A stretch of 64,000 nucleotides of DNA from Burkholderia sp. BCC1644 (GTDB lineage Bacteria; Pseudomonadota; Gammaproteobacteria; Burkholderiales; Burkholderiaceae): positions 1 to 64,000 of the forward strand of contig NZ_CADFEI010000023.1 of NCBI RefSeq assembly GCF_902833225.1, given 5' to 3'. Positions within the stretch are counted from its first letter, which is position 1; the number at the start of each line of letters is the position of its first letter. Shown piece by piece: positions 16,908 to 25,475 of the stretch. A program made the position numbers and the translations under genes. The notes under the pieces are model-generated. The model made no database searches. It was not told the DNA's origin and worked only from the letters and a program-made list of their open reading frames with translations.

Positions 16908-17616
16908 AATTTACGCTCGCACGTAACCACTTCAAATCTGCGCGCGGCTCATAAATCGCTCTGTTGCCAGAGCGATAAAGCTACAAAATGCGCCGTGCGT
17001 GGCGTTGGCATGCATCAAAGGGCACGAGTGCCAGGAAAGCGAGATCTCGCCAGCATTAGCGCCAGTCGGCCCAGTGCACGCGGGACAGACTTAGCGAAGG
17101 ATTGGGGCGGGCGGTAGAAAGAGGTCTAAAGCGTTACGCCGGTGGCCCCTGCTCATTCTCAGCGGAACACTGCCCCCGCCCGTGAAGCGCACCGCCCCGG
17201 CAGAGAGGGACAGGTATCATCGTCAGGGCTAGCAAGGCTGCATAACCAAGGCGCATAAAAGTGCATAGGCGAATCCGCCCACCGATCGCCGCGCGGTCCG
17301 TGCTGGCCGGGCCCGAGCGGCCAGTGCATGCGTGCACAAAAACCACTCAATTCGGCGGGCAGGTGGGGCGGGGCTACAACTGCGCGCGCCGGATCCGAAT
17401 CAGCCCGCCCTAGGGGTCGAACCGCCCCCAAGGGCTGCACCTGCCACGTGCACACAGCCCCCGCCACGGGCCTGCTGCGCGCTACCCCACCAGGGCGACC
17501 AGCGACCGACCGCTCTGAGGACACGTGAACCCGCCGACTCCGTGCATGGATACAGGCGAAAAATGCCGCCCAGCACCGAAGTCCCAGGCAGCTCTCTGCT
17601 GCGCCAACCACTCTCG
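16908..17616. other. 709-base islet stretch without a convincing gene
   Basis: AT-rich at first, then strongly GC-rich from about 17130. Open frames here are Arg/Pro-rich, overlap on both strands and lack ribosome sites. A 17-base motif GCCCGAGCGGCCAGTGC at 17311-17327 recurs with two changes at 14846-14862. The stretch may be decayed sequence, a regulatory or replication region, or an RNA gene; nothing decides between these. Confidence 0.5.
16955..16976. terminator. Hairpin after the islet trio
   Basis: ATCGCTCT and AGAGCGAT pair perfectly around a six-base loop, 47 bases after the stop of the 310-residue gene. No T run follows on the plus strand, so termination is only possible, not shown. 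Confidence 0.4.
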
Positions 17617-17862
17617 TCAGACGTCAACCTGCGCGTCCGTGATGCCGAGCGCGGCGGCGATCTTCTCGCGCGTCGACTTGCGCAGCTTCTCGCTGCTCTC
17701 CTGTTGAGCGTAGGCGGACTGGCTGATGCCGAGTCGCGTCGCGACTTCGACCTGCGTCAGCCCGAAATATTCGCGCCACGCACGCAGGGGCGTCACCCCG
17801 TCGACCGTTGCGCTGACAACTTCATGAGGAATCAAATCGCGATCTTCTCGGCGCTGCGTCAT
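17617..17862 (-). CDS. XRE-family helix-turn-helix regulator
   Basis: An 81-residue protein with an HTH_3 domain over about residues 30-75: LRAWREYFGLTQVEVATRLG then ISQSAYAQQE, the recognition helix region. It looks like the antitoxin half of a HigBA/RelE-type pair, but only about 200 bases separate its start from the tRNA and no toxin frame is present there. It is the only leftward gene of the islet and sits at the tRNA end, where excision or gene-expression regulators are often found. It may control islet genes or be an orphaned antitoxin. Confidence 0.75.
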   Translation of the reverse strand: MTQRREDRDLIPHEVVSATVDGVTPLRAWREYFGLTQVEVATRLGISQSAYAQQESSEKLRKSTREKIAAALGITDAQVDV

Positions 17863-18000
17863 GTGTTACTCGGAGGGGATCGTCATGAGGGCTTGCACTC
17901 ATTCCGGCCCGCGACTTGCTTTGCGACAAGACGGAACCCTTGCTTGAAGAAACGCTACGTACACAGCACGTAGCTGAACAAGCCTGTTCGCCAATGCAGA

Positions 18001-18010
18001 TTGGAAATGC
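18001..18010 (+). repeat. Arm-type repeat, right end (one mismatch)
   Basis: TTGGAAATGC, one base different from the TTGGAAACGC copies. It is spaced 20 bases from the next copy and 61 bases inside the right junction. Confidence 0.45.
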
Positions 18011-18020
18011 CGAGGGGGAA

Positions 18021-18030
18021 TTGGAAACGC
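18021..18030 (+). repeat. Arm-type repeat, right end
   Basis: TTGGAAACGC, identical to 14020-14029 at the other end of the islet and 41 bases inside the right junction. Confidence 0.5.
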
Positions 18031-18031
18031 G

Positions 18032-18062
18032 AAGGGGCTACGCAAACATCGCGTAACCCCTT
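18032..18062 (-). terminator. Islet-borne terminator for tRNA-Thr
   Basis: AAGGGGCTACGC (18032-18043) pairs with GCGTAACCCCTT (18051-18062), one G-T type mismatch, loop of seven. Read leftward it starts nine bases past the tRNA CCA end. It replaces the original terminator, now 4.2 kb away at 13831-13864. Confidence 0.65.
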
Positions 18063-18070
18063 GTCAGATA

Positions 18071-18146
<76 letters not shown>

Positions 18147-18164
18147 GTAGCGCGAGATTCTACC

Positions 18165-18692
18165 TCATTTCACGATCTTGAGGCGAGGTCTGTTGCCACC
18201 TTTCGAGCCGTCGCCATCGCCGTCGGTTTTCGGCGGTTCGTCGGCGCCTTCGGAGGGTTCCTCGTTCGCGCCACGGTCGGCAACCGGCGTCAACGCAGCA
18301 GGCGATTCGACGCGCGGCGCATCATCCGTCTGCTCGGCTTCTTCGTCGAACGCGCCCGAATCCTCGCCTTCACCCGCAACCGCATCGACCTGGAATGCCA
18401 TCCCCTGCCCGTTCTCGCGCGCGTAGATCGCGAGCACGTTCGCCACCGGAATCTCGATCTTGTGCGCCTTCCCGGAGAACCGGGCCGTGAACTCGATCCA
18501 CTCGTTGCCCATCTGCAACTGGCTCGTCGCCTCGAAGCTGATGTTGAGCACGATCTCGCCGTCACGCACGAACTGACGCGGCACGCGCGTCGAGTTGTCG
18601 ACTCTCACCGCGATGTGCGGCGTGTAACCGTTATCGGTGCACCACTCGTACAGCGCGCGCAGCAGATAAGGCTTCGTTGAAATCTCTTGCAT
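18165..18692 (-). CDS. sspB: ClpXP specificity-enhancing factor SspB
   Basis: A 175-residue adaptor that delivers ssrA-tagged, stalled-translation products to the ClpXP protease in the cytoplasm. The substrate-binding domain fills residues 1-110 (KPYLLRALYEWCTDNGYTP, GEIVLNISFEATSQL, EIPVANVLAIYARENG). A long acidic flexible linker follows, and the protein ends with the ClpX-binding tail RPRLKIVK. I chose ATG 18692; a GTG one codon upstream is possible. It lies 71 bases after sspA, the usual pairing, and between sspA and the tRNA. Confidence 0.95.
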   Translation of the reverse strand: MQEISTKPYLLRALYEWCTDNGYTPHIAVRVDNSTRVPRQFVRDGEIVLNISFEATSQLQMGNEWIEFTARFSGKAHKIEIPVANVLAIYARENGQGMAFQVDAVAGEGEDSGAFDEEAEQTDDAPRVESPAALTPVADRGANEEPSEGADEPPKTDGDGDGSKGGNRPRLKIVK

Positions 18693-18763
18693 CACAATCC
18701 TCGAACCCGGAGCGGGCGCGCGGCACGCCGCGCCGCCCTCCCCGTCTTGCCTTCATTGCATCA

Positions 18764-19375
18764 TCAACGACGCATGACCTTTTCGGACGGCGTCAGTGCT
18801 TCGATGTAGGCCGGACGGCTGAAGATCCGTTCGGCGTACTTCATCAGCGGCGCGGCATTCTTCGACAGCTCGATGCCGTAGTGATCCAGGCGCCACAGCA
18901 GCGGAGCGATCGCGACGTCGAGCATCGAGAACTCTTCGCCGAGCATGTACTTGTTCTTCACGAAGATCGGCGCGAGCTGCGTCAGGCGATCGCGGATCGC
19001 GAGGCGTGCCTTCTCGTGATTCTTTTCCGCTGCCTTGCCCTTCTCGTTCTCGAGCGTGCTGACGTGGACGAACAGTTCCTTCTCGAAGTTGAGCAGGAAC
19101 AGGCGTGCACGTGCGCGTTGCACCGGGTCGGCCGGCATCAGCTGCGGATGCGGGAAGCGCTCGTCGATGTACTCGTTGATGATGTTCGATTCGTACAGAA
19201 TCAGGTCGCGCTCGACCAGAATCGGCACCTGACCGTACGGGTTCATCACCGAAATGTCTTCCGGCTTGTTGAACAGGTCGACGTCACGGATTTCGAAGTC
19301 CATGCCCTTCTCGAACAGCACCAGCCGGCAACGCTGGGAGAACGGGCAAGTTGTGCCGGAATACAGAACCATCAT
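18764..19375 (-). CDS. sspA: Stringent starvation protein A, GST-fold
   Basis: A 203-residue RNA-polymerase-associated protein with a glutathione S-transferase fold. The thioredoxin-like part (YSGTTCPFSQRCRLVLFEKGMDFEI, PYGQVPILVERDLILYESNII) is followed by the all-helical C-terminal half. In enterobacteria SspA binds sigma70 holoenzyme and promotes acid and stationary-phase survival. The paired position upstream of sspB supports the identification. Two adjacent ATG codons (19375, 19372) could each start it. Confidence 0.95.
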   Translation of the reverse strand: MMVLYSGTTCPFSQRCRLVLFEKGMDFEIRDVDLFNKPEDISVMNPYGQVPILVERDLILYESNIINEYIDERFPHPQLMPADPVQRARARLFLLNFEKELFVHVSTLENEKGKAAEKNHEKARLAIRDRLTQLAPIFVKNKYMLGEEFSMLDVAIAPLLWRLDHYGIELSKNAAPLMKYAERIFSRPAYIEALTPSEKVMRR

Positions 19376-19469
19376 ATTTGCGTTTCCTCAAAAAAGCCGA
19401 GGGCCGGCACGCGGCGGCACCCCTTTCACGGGTTCCGCCTTGCGCCGGCCCCACGCCGGTCAGGCGTGT

Positions 19470-20228
19470 TTACTTGATATCTTTCCAGTACGCGGCATTG
19501 AGCCGCCAGGCCAGGAAAGTCAGGACACCGAGAAAGATCAGCACCCACACGCCGAGGCGTTTGCGGGTCTGCTGGGCCGGCTCGGACATCCATGTCATAT
19601 AGGCCACCAGATCGGCAACAGCAGCATCATAGTCGGGCGACGAGAGCGTGCCCGGTGTGACCTGCTGGAAGCCGACGAGCGTGTGGACCTTCTCGCCCGT
19701 CTCCTCGTCCGTCTTGTCTTCGAATTTGGCAATGCGCTGCCCCTGCAGTTGCCACAACACATGGGGCATGCCGACGTTCTCGAACACCGCGTTGTTCCAG
19801 CCGGTCGGCCGCGTATCGTCGCGGTAGAAACTCCGCAGATACGTATACAGCCAGTCGCGGCCGCGCGCGCGCTCCTCGACCGACAGGTCGGGCGGCGTGG
19901 TGCCGAGCCAGTTCTTCGCGTCTTCGGGCCGCATCGCGACGGACATCGTGCTCCCGACCTTGTCGGTCGTGAACAGGAGATTCGCTTCGATCTCCTTCTG
20001 GGATATGCCCAGATCCGTCAGACGGTTGTAGCGCATCAGGTTCGCGCTGTGGCAGTTCAGGCAATAGTTTACAAACAATTGCGCGCCGTGCTGAAGCGAA
20101 ACGAGATTTTCCGTGTTATCGGGCGCCCGGTCGAGCGGAAAATTACCTTCCGCCCGCACGGCCGGCGCCGCCAGCAGCGCACACGCGGTCACCCCGATCA
20201 GCGCGAGTGTCGAAAGCAGTTTCTTCAT
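19470..20228 (-). CDS. petC: Ubiquinol-cytochrome c reductase, cytochrome c1
   Basis: A 252-residue c1 subunit of the respiratory bc1 complex. A signal peptide (LLSTLALIGVTACALLAAPAV) exports it. The heme is attached at CLNCH (in NYCLNCHSANLMRYN), and a later Met-rich region (DKVGSTMSVAMRPEDAK) supplies the axial ligand candidate. A single C-terminal helix (LGVWVLIFLGVLTFLAW) anchors it in the inner membrane. It takes electrons from the Rieske centre and passes them to soluble cytochrome c. Last gene of petABC, 21 bases after petB. Confidence 0.97.
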   Translation of the reverse strand: MKKLLSTLALIGVTACALLAAPAVRAEGNFPLDRAPDNTENLVSLQHGAQLFVNYCLNCHSANLMRYNRLTDLGISQKEIEANLLFTTDKVGSTMSVAMRPEDAKNWLGTTPPDLSVEERARGRDWLYTYLRSFYRDDTRPTGWNNAVFENVGMPHVLWQLQGQRIAKFEDKTDEETGEKVHTLVGFQQVTPGTLSSPDYDAAVADLVAYMTWMSEPAQQTRKRLGVWVLIFLGVLTFLAWRLNAAYWKDIK

Positions 20229-20249
20229 GTCGTTCTCTCCTCGCTCACG

Positions 20250-21629
20250 TTAATGGGGCTTGAAGCGCACCCGCTCCGGCGGCTGCTTGAACGTGCCAAG
20301 CGGCGTCCAGACGGGCATGCCGAGGAAGAACGCGAAGTAGATCAGCGCGCAACACTGCGCGATCAGCGTGGCCGCCGGCGATGGCGGCCGCGTGCCGAGG
20401 AACGCGAGGGTCAGGAACGCCGCGACGAAGATCCCGAGGAACACCTTGTGGAACAGCGGCCGGTAGCGGATCGACTTCACCGGGCTGCGGTCGAGCCACG
20501 GCAGGAAGAACAGCGTGATCACCGCCGAACCCATCACGACGACGCCCCAGAACTTCGACTCCGTCAGGTACATGAACACGACGATCGCCGCGGCCAGCAC
20601 CGGCAACCCGGCCTTCCACTTGCCGCGCGCACGGATCAGTGCGAGCACGCCGAGCAGCGCGATCACGATCATCAGCACGATCTTGAACGGGTCGGTGGTC
20701 GCGCGCAGCATCGCGTAGAACGCGGTGAAGTACCAGACCGGCGCGATCTCGGGCGGCGTCTGCAGCGGGTTCGCCGGGACGAAGTTGTTCGCCTCGAGGA
20801 AGTAGCCGCCCATCTCCGGCGAGAAGAACACGATCAGCGCGAAGATCATCAGGAACACGCACACGCCGAGGAAATCGTGCACCGAGTAGTACGGATGGAA
20901 CGGGATGCCGTCGAGCGGGATGCCGTTCTCGTCCTTCTTCGCCTTGATCTCGATGCCGTCCGGGTTATTTGACCCCACTTCGTGCAGCGCAACGAGGTGC
21001 GCGACCACGAGGCCGACCAGCACGAGCGGAATCGCGATCACGTGGAACGCGAAGAAGCGGTTCAGCGTGACGTCGGACACGACGTAGTCGCCGCGAATCC
21101 ACAGCGACAGATCCGGGCCGACGAACGGAATCGCCGAGAACAGGTTCACGATCACCTGCGCGCCCCAGAACGACATCTGGCCCCACGGCAGCAGGTAGCC
21201 GAAGAATGCCTCGGCCATCAGGCACAGGAAGATCGCGCAGCCGAAGATCCACACGAGCTCGCGCGGCTTGCGGTACGACCCGTACAGCAGCCCGCGGAAC
21301 ATGTGCAGGTAGACGACCACGAAGAACATCGATGCACCGGTCGAGTGCATGTAGCGGATCAGCCAGCCCCACGGCACCTCGCGCATGATGTACTCGACCG
21401 ACGCAAACGCGAGCGTCGAGTCGGGCTTGTAGTTCATCGTCAGGAAGATGCCCGTGACGATCTGGTTGACGAGCACCAGCAGCGCGAGGGAGCCGAAGAA
21501 GTACCAGAAGTTGAAGTTCTTCGGCGCGTAGTACTCGGAAACGTGCTTCTTCCAGGTGGACGTGAGCGGGAAGCGCTGGTCGATCCAGCCGGTGAGACCT
21601 GTCGTGGAGACTTCCTTGTTGTCGGCCAT
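20250..21629 (-). CDS. petB: Ubiquinol-cytochrome c reductase, cytochrome b
   Basis: A 459-residue polytopic cytochrome b fused across b and subunit-IV regions, as in proteobacterial bc1. The two bis-His heme sites lie in WLIRYMHSTGASMFFVVVYLHMFRG and in FFAFHVIAIPLVLVGLVVAHLVALHE. The PEWY-type Qo motif appears as PPEIAPVWYF, a PVWY variant of the loop. ATG at 21629 is the conserved start (MADNKEVSTTG) and overlaps the petA stop by one base. It oxidises ubiquinol and contributes to the proton-motive force. Confidence 0.97.
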   Translation of the reverse strand: MADNKEVSTTGLTGWIDQRFPLTSTWKKHVSEYYAPKNFNFWYFFGSLALLVLVNQIVTGIFLTMNYKPDSTLAFASVEYIMREVPWGWLIRYMHSTGASMFFVVVYLHMFRGLLYGSYRKPRELVWIFGCAIFLCLMAEAFFGYLLPWGQMSFWGAQVIVNLFSAIPFVGPDLSLWIRGDYVVSDVTLNRFFAFHVIAIPLVLVGLVVAHLVALHEVGSNNPDGIEIKAKKDENGIPLDGIPFHPYYSVHDFLGVCVFLMIFALIVFFSPEMGGYFLEANNFVPANPLQTPPEIAPVWYFTAFYAMLRATTDPFKIVLMIVIALLGVLALIRARGKWKAGLPVLAAAIVVFMYLTESKFWGVVVMGSAVITLFFLPWLDRSPVKSIRYRPLFHKVFLGIFVAAFLTLAFLGTRPPSPAATLIAQCCALIYFAFFLGMPVWTPLGTFKQPPERVRFKPH

Positions 21630-22249
21630 CACGCTTCTCCTTTCTCGTCCTTGCCGATCACGAGGGTCGTTGCCGACGTGAACATGTAGGGCGGGATGTC
21701 GAGATTCTGAGGCGCCGGTTTGTTCTTGAACACACGGCCGGCGAGGTCGTAGGTCGAACCGTGACACGGGCAGAGGAAACCGCCCGGCCAGTCATCCGGC
21801 AGGTTCGGCTGCGGACCCGGCGTGAAGCGTTGGCTTGGCGTGCAGCCGAGGTGCGTACAGACGGCCATCACGACGAGAATGTTCTTGCGATCGGCCCGCG
21901 AGCGATATTCGTTCGCGCAATACGCGGGCAACGGCATCGTATAGGGCTTTTCGGTGGTCGGATCGGCCACTTCCTTGTCGGCCTTGACCACGTCGGCCAG
22001 CATCGAATCGGTGCGATTCAGGATCCAGACAGGCTTGCCGCGCCACGGCACGGTGACCATTTCACCAGGCTTCAGCCCGCTGATATCGACCTCGACCGGT
22101 GCACCGGCCGCTTTCGCTTTCGCGGACGGCGCTAGCGACGCCGCGAAAGGTATTACGGTGGCTACGCCTCCAACGCCACCTGCTACGGATGTCGCAATCA
22201 GCCAGGTACGGCGGCCGCTGTCGACGCGTTTCTCTTCCTTGTCTCGCAT
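21629..22249 (-). CDS. petA: Ubiquinol-cytochrome c reductase, Rieske iron-sulfur protein
   Basis: A 206-residue Rieske protein. A Tat-type N-terminus (SGRRTWLIATSVAGGVGG) anchors it and directs folded export, fitting the tatABC genes a few kilobases away. The 2Fe-2S ligands are in CTHLGC and CPCHGS. ATG 22249 (MRDKEEKRV) is chosen as the conserved Burkholderia start; in-frame ATGs up to 22327 add a charged leader without a good ribosome site. First gene of petABC. The 218-base upstream gap (22250-22467) is AT-rich and should hold the promoter. Confidence 0.95.
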   Translation of the reverse strand: MRDKEEKRVDSGRRTWLIATSVAGGVGGVATVIPFAASLAPSAKAKAAGAPVEVDISGLKPGEMVTVPWRGKPVWILNRTDSMLADVVKADKEVADPTTEKPYTMPLPAYCANEYRSRADRKNILVVMAVCTHLGCTPSQRFTPGPQPNLPDDWPGGFLCPCHGSTYDLAGRVFKNKPAPQNLDIPPYMFTSATTLVIGKDEKGEA

Positions 22250-22467
22250 CACACGCCCCACTTCTGAGTTGGATTTTCCGTCACGACTTTTCATTCCGCC
22301 GCTAGTTTGCTCGAATGGAGTCGCCATTTACAAGGCCCGGAGATGAAAATCCCTTCGAAGTGATTGATAGTCAAGGGTTTTCCCCCACTATCGGAGCGAT
22401 TAAATCATTTCTCTTTTAAGCATCCGCTACATTGTGAAATTTCGATGCGCCGCCGCAAATCCGGGGT

Positions 22468-23214
22468 TCAGACCGGATTATGAATATCGATAAAAAGGTG
22501 TTCGATATCGAATTCTTCGGACAAGTGGGCGCCAAGTGCCTGGATTCCGTAACGTTCGGTCGCATGGTGCCCCGCCGCAACGAAGGCGACGCCGCTCTCG
22601 GCCGCCGTGTGCGTCACGTATTCGGAGACCTCGCCGGTCAGATACACGTCCGCGCCGGCGTCGATCGCCGCGTCGAAATAGCTCTGCGCTGCGCCCGTGC
22701 ACCACGCGATACGGCGCAGCTGCATCTCCGGATCGCCGAACACGAGCGGCGTACGGCCTAGCGTGCGCTCGACCTTCGCGACGAAGTGCTCGAGCGTGAC
22801 CGGCATCGGCAGCGTCGCCATCCAGCCGAGGTCGCCTTCGCCGAAACGCTGCTCGCCGATCAGCCCGAGCTTGTTGCCGAGCTGCGCGTTGTTGCCGAAT
22901 TCGGGATGCGCGTCGAGCGGCAGGTGGAACGCGAACAGGTTCAGGTCGTTCCTGAGCAGCAGCTTCAGGCGCTGGTACTTGCGGCCCGTGATCTGCGGCG
23001 CCTCGTTGCGCCAGAAATAGCCGTGATGGACGAGCACGGCATCTGCCCCCCATTCGAGTGCGGCTTCGAGGAACGCGACCGACGCGGTGACGCCGGTGGC
23101 GATCTTCTCGATCTTGCGGCGCCCCTCGACCTGGAGGCCGTTCGGGCAATAGTCCTTGAAGCGCGCGGTTTCAAGGGTATTGTTCAAGTACAATTCAAGT
23201 TCGATCCGATCCAT
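22468..23214 (-). CDS. Nif3-like dinuclear metal centre protein
   Basis: A 248-residue member of the Nif3/DUF34 (YbgI) family, hexameric proteins with a dinuclear metal site. The metal ligands are likely in [13 protein letters not shown] and in [15 protein letters not shown], both characteristic. The biochemical role of the family is still uncertain; GTP cyclohydrolase-related and metal-insertion roles have been discussed. ATG at 23214 starts the conserved [11 protein letters not shown]. It diverges from the DegS-like gene, leaving only 21 bases between the two start codons, so their promoters must overlap the coding sequences. Confidence 0.9.
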   Translation of the reverse strand: MDRIELELYLNNTLETARFKDYCPNGLQVEGRRKIEKIATGVTASVAFLEAALEWGADAVLVHHGYFWRNEAPQITGRKYQRLKLLLRNDLNLFAFHLPLDAHPEFGNNAQLGNKLGLIGEQRFGEGDLGWMATLPMPVTLEHFVAKVERTLGRTPLVFGDPEMQLRRIAWCTGAAQSYFDAAIDAGADVYLTGEVSEYVTHTAAESGVAFVAAGHHATERYGIQALGAHLSEEFDIEHLFIDIHNPV

Positions 23215-23235
23215 ATAAACCTCTAATCCATTCAG

Positions 23236-24441
23236 ATGCTTAGACGCTTCTGGCTGTTCTTCGCGCAGGCGGTTACCGTGCTGCTCGCGCTGATGTTCAT
23301 CGTCGTGACGCTCAAGCCGCAATGGCTGCAACGGCAAGGACAGCTCGGCAAGCAGCTCGCCACGCCGATCGTTGCGCTGCGGGAAGTCGCGCCGGGCATC
23401 GGCGGCGCACCGGCGACCACGTCGTACGCCGAAGCCGCGCAGAAGGCGATGCCGGCCGTCGTCAACGTGTTCTCCAGCAAGGACGGCTCGCTGCCGCCCG
23501 ACCCCCGCGCGAAAGATCCGCTGTTCCGCTACTTCTTCGGCGACCGCAACGCCCGCAAGCAGCAGGACGAACCGGCAGCCAACCTCGGCTCGGGCGTTAT
23601 CGTGAGCCCTGAAGGTTACATTCTAACGAACCAGCACGTCGTGGACGGCGCCGACCAGATCGAAGTCGCGCTCGCCGACGGCCGCACGGCCACCGCAAAG
23701 GTGATCGGCAGCGATCCCGAGACCGACCTCGCCGTGCTGAAGATCAACATGACGAGCCTGCCGACGATCACGCTCGGCCGCTCCGACCAGTCGCGCGTCG
23801 GCGACGTCGTGCTCGCGATCGGCAACCCGTTCGGCGTCGGCCAGACGGTCACGATGGGGATCATCAGCGCGCTCGGCCGCAATCACCTCGGCATCAATAC
23901 GTTCGAGAACTTCATCCAGACCGACGCGCCGATCAACCCCGGCAACTCGGGCGGCGCACTGGTCGACGTGAACGGCAACCTGCTCGGCATCAACACGGCG
24001 ATCTATTCGCGCTCGGGCGGCTCGCTCGGCATCGGCTTCGCGATTCCCGTCTCGACCGCGCGCACGGTGCTCGAAAGCATCATCACGACGGGCTCGGTCA
24101 CGCGCGGCTGGATCGGTGTCGAACCGCAGGACGTCACGCCGGAGATCGCCGAATCGTTCGGGCTCCAGCAGAAATCGGGCGCAATCGTCGCCGGCGTGCT
24201 GCAGGGCGGCCCGGCCGACAAGGCCGGCATCAAGCCGGGCGATATCCTCGTGAGTGTGAACGGCGAGGACATCACCGACACGACGAAGCTGCTGAATACC
24301 GTCGCGCAGATCAAGCCCGGCACGCCGACCAAGGTGCACGTCGTACGCAAGGGCAAGGAGCTGGACGTGAACGTCGTGATCGGCAAGCGCCCGCCGCCGC
24401 CGAAGCAGGCGCTCGACGAGCAGGACAGCGATACCGAGTGA
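23236..24441 (+). CDS. DegS/HtrA-type periplasmic serine protease
   Basis: A 401-residue S1C protease. One N-terminal helix ([19 protein letters not shown]) anchors it to the inner membrane with the protease in the periplasm. The triad is His134 ([10 protein letters not shown]), Asp164 (DPETDLAVL) and Ser238 ([11 protein letters not shown]). A single PDZ domain covers about residues 290-395. One PDZ plus a membrane anchor is the DegS architecture, the sensor protease of envelope stress, rather than two-PDZ DegP. Whether it activates a sigma-E pathway here is not shown. It ends at a bidirectional terminator facing tatC. Confidence 0.92.
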   Translation: MLRRFWLFFAQAVTVLLALMFIVVTLKPQWLQRQGQLGKQLATPIVALREVAPGIGGAPATTSYAEAAQKAMPAVVNVFSSKDGSLPPDPRAKDPLFRYFFGDRNARKQQDEPAANLGSGVIVSPEGYILTNQHVVDGADQIEVALADGRTATAKVIGSDPETDLAVLKINMTSLPTITLGRSDQSRVGDVVLAIGNPFGVGQTVTMGIISALGRNHLGINTFENFIQTDAPINPGNSGGALVDVNGNLLGINTAIYSRSGGSLGIGFAIPVSTARTVLESIITTGSVTRGWIGVEPQDVTPEIAESFGLQQKSGAIVAGVLQGGPADKAGIKPGDILVSVNGEDITDTTKLLNTVAQIKPGTPTKVHVVRKGKELDVNVVIGKRPPPPKQALDEQDSDTE

Positions 24442-24494
24442 GATTCGGCAGGCGGGCGGCGCGACATCACGTTCGTTACCGTCGGTGGAAATGA

Positions 24495-24522
24495 AAAAGG
24501 GCAGCCGGTTGGCTGCCCTTTT
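24495..24522. terminator. Bidirectional terminator between degS-like gene and tatC
   Basis: AAAAGGGCAGCC and GGCTGCCCTTTT pair perfectly around a GGTT loop. T runs occur on both strands, so it can end the rightward protease transcript and the leftward tat/his transcript. Confidence 0.85.
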
Positions 24523-24645
24523 GCTTTGCTTCGATCTATCCGTCTTGCCGGGAAGGTGGCCTCGCCACACGCTTGCCGGACGGCTGCGCCACCGAGCAGC
24601 TCCGGTCCGGCCCAGCGGGCCAGCCCGTCGCGCTGCGCGCCGCCG

Positions 24646-25434
24646 TCAACTCGCGGCTTCGCCGTTCCCCGTCTCGCCCTCTTCGGCCGGCTTCTTCGGC
24701 ACGAAGAACCGCGCGGCCAGCAGCCCGATCTCGAACAGCACGATGAGCGGCAACGCGAGCATCAGTTGAGAGAACACGTCCGGCGGCGTGACGACCGCCG
24801 CGACGACGAACGCGCCGACAATCACGTACGGCCGCATCTCCTTGAGCTTCTTCAGCGAAAGCAGGCCCATCCGGACGAGCAGCACGACGACGATCGGCAC
24901 CTCGAACGTGACCCCGAACGCGATGAACATCCCGAGCACGAAGCTCAGGTAGTTGTCGATGTCGGTCGTCATCTCGGCCCCGAGCGGCGCATTGTAGTGC
25001 GCCATCACGCGGAAGATCGTCGGGAACACGAGGAAGTACGCGAATGCCATCCCGCACAGGAACAGCACATAGCTGCTGCCGACGAGCGGCGTGACGAGCT
25101 TCTTCTCGTGCTGGTACAGCCCCGGCGCGACGAACGCCCAGATCTGGTACAGCACGACCGGCAGCGCGATCACGAGCGCGACGAGCATCGTGACCTTCAT
25201 CGGCACGAAGAACGAGCCGGTGACGTCGGTGACGATCATCTTGCCGTCCTTCGGCAAGTTCTCCATCAGCGGCCGCGCGAGCAGCCGGAAGATGTCGGGC
25301 GCCCAGTAGACGAGCCCGAGGAACACGACGATCACGGCCAGGCCCGCGCGAATGATGCGATCGCGAAGCTCGACGAGATGGGAAATGAAGGTTTCTTCCG
25401 GGGCGTCGCCCGGGTTCTGCTGGGGGTCGCTCAC
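24646..25434 (-). CDS. tatC: Sec-independent translocase subunit TatC
   Basis: A 262-residue, six-helix inner-membrane protein that binds twin-arginine signal peptides and, with TatA and TatB, exports folded proteins. The N-terminus ETFISHLVELRDRIIRA and the loop AYFLVFPTIFRVM match the family. GTG at 25434 is chosen: an in-frame ATG at 25653 would lie inside tatB. It is last in tatABC, 41 bases after tatB. The Rieske protein PetA is an obvious local substrate. Confidence 0.95.
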   Translation of the reverse strand: MSDPQQNPGDAPEETFISHLVELRDRIIRAGLAVIVVFLGLVYWAPDIFRLLARPLMENLPKDGKMIVTDVTGSFFVPMKVTMLVALVIALPVVLYQIWAFVAPGLYQHEKKLVTPLVGSSYVLFLCGMAFAYFLVFPTIFRVMAHYNAPLGAEMTTDIDNYLSFVLGMFIAFGVTFEVPIVVVLLVRMGLLSLKKLKEMRPYVIVGAFVVAAVVTPPDVFSQLMLALPLIVLFEIGLLAARFFVPKKPAEEGETGNGEAAS

Positions 25435-25475
25435 GCCGGCCCTCGGTAGGATAAACGAGCGAGCATGCGCTCGGC

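Larger units (their letters stand above)
13869..18070. mobile_element. Integrase-less 4.2 kb genomic islet in tRNA-Thr
   Basis: The islet lies between the intact tRNA-Thr gene (3' end at 18071) and a 45 bp duplicate of that gene's 3' end (13869-13913). This is the classic footprint of tyrosine-recombinase insertion into a tRNA 3' end that restores the tRNA. Coding sequence inside is visibly poorer in GC and uses codons such as TTA, ATA and AAT rarely seen outside. It carries four rightward genes, a gene-free stretch and an XRE regulator. No integrase, transposase or relaxase is present, so mobility would need an enzyme supplied from elsewhere, or the integrase has been lost. Confidence 0.85.

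Noticed and set aside
17332-17973. 213-codon plus-strand frame in the islet
   Set aside because: Pro/Arg/Ala-rich, crosses the XRE gene in antisense and lacks a ribosome site. The XRE gene has a clear HTH.
19254-20972. Long plus-strand frame opposite petC/petB
   Set aside because: Its second half is a run of Arg/Glu/His/Asp typical of antisense GC-rich frames; petB and petC are clear on the other strand.
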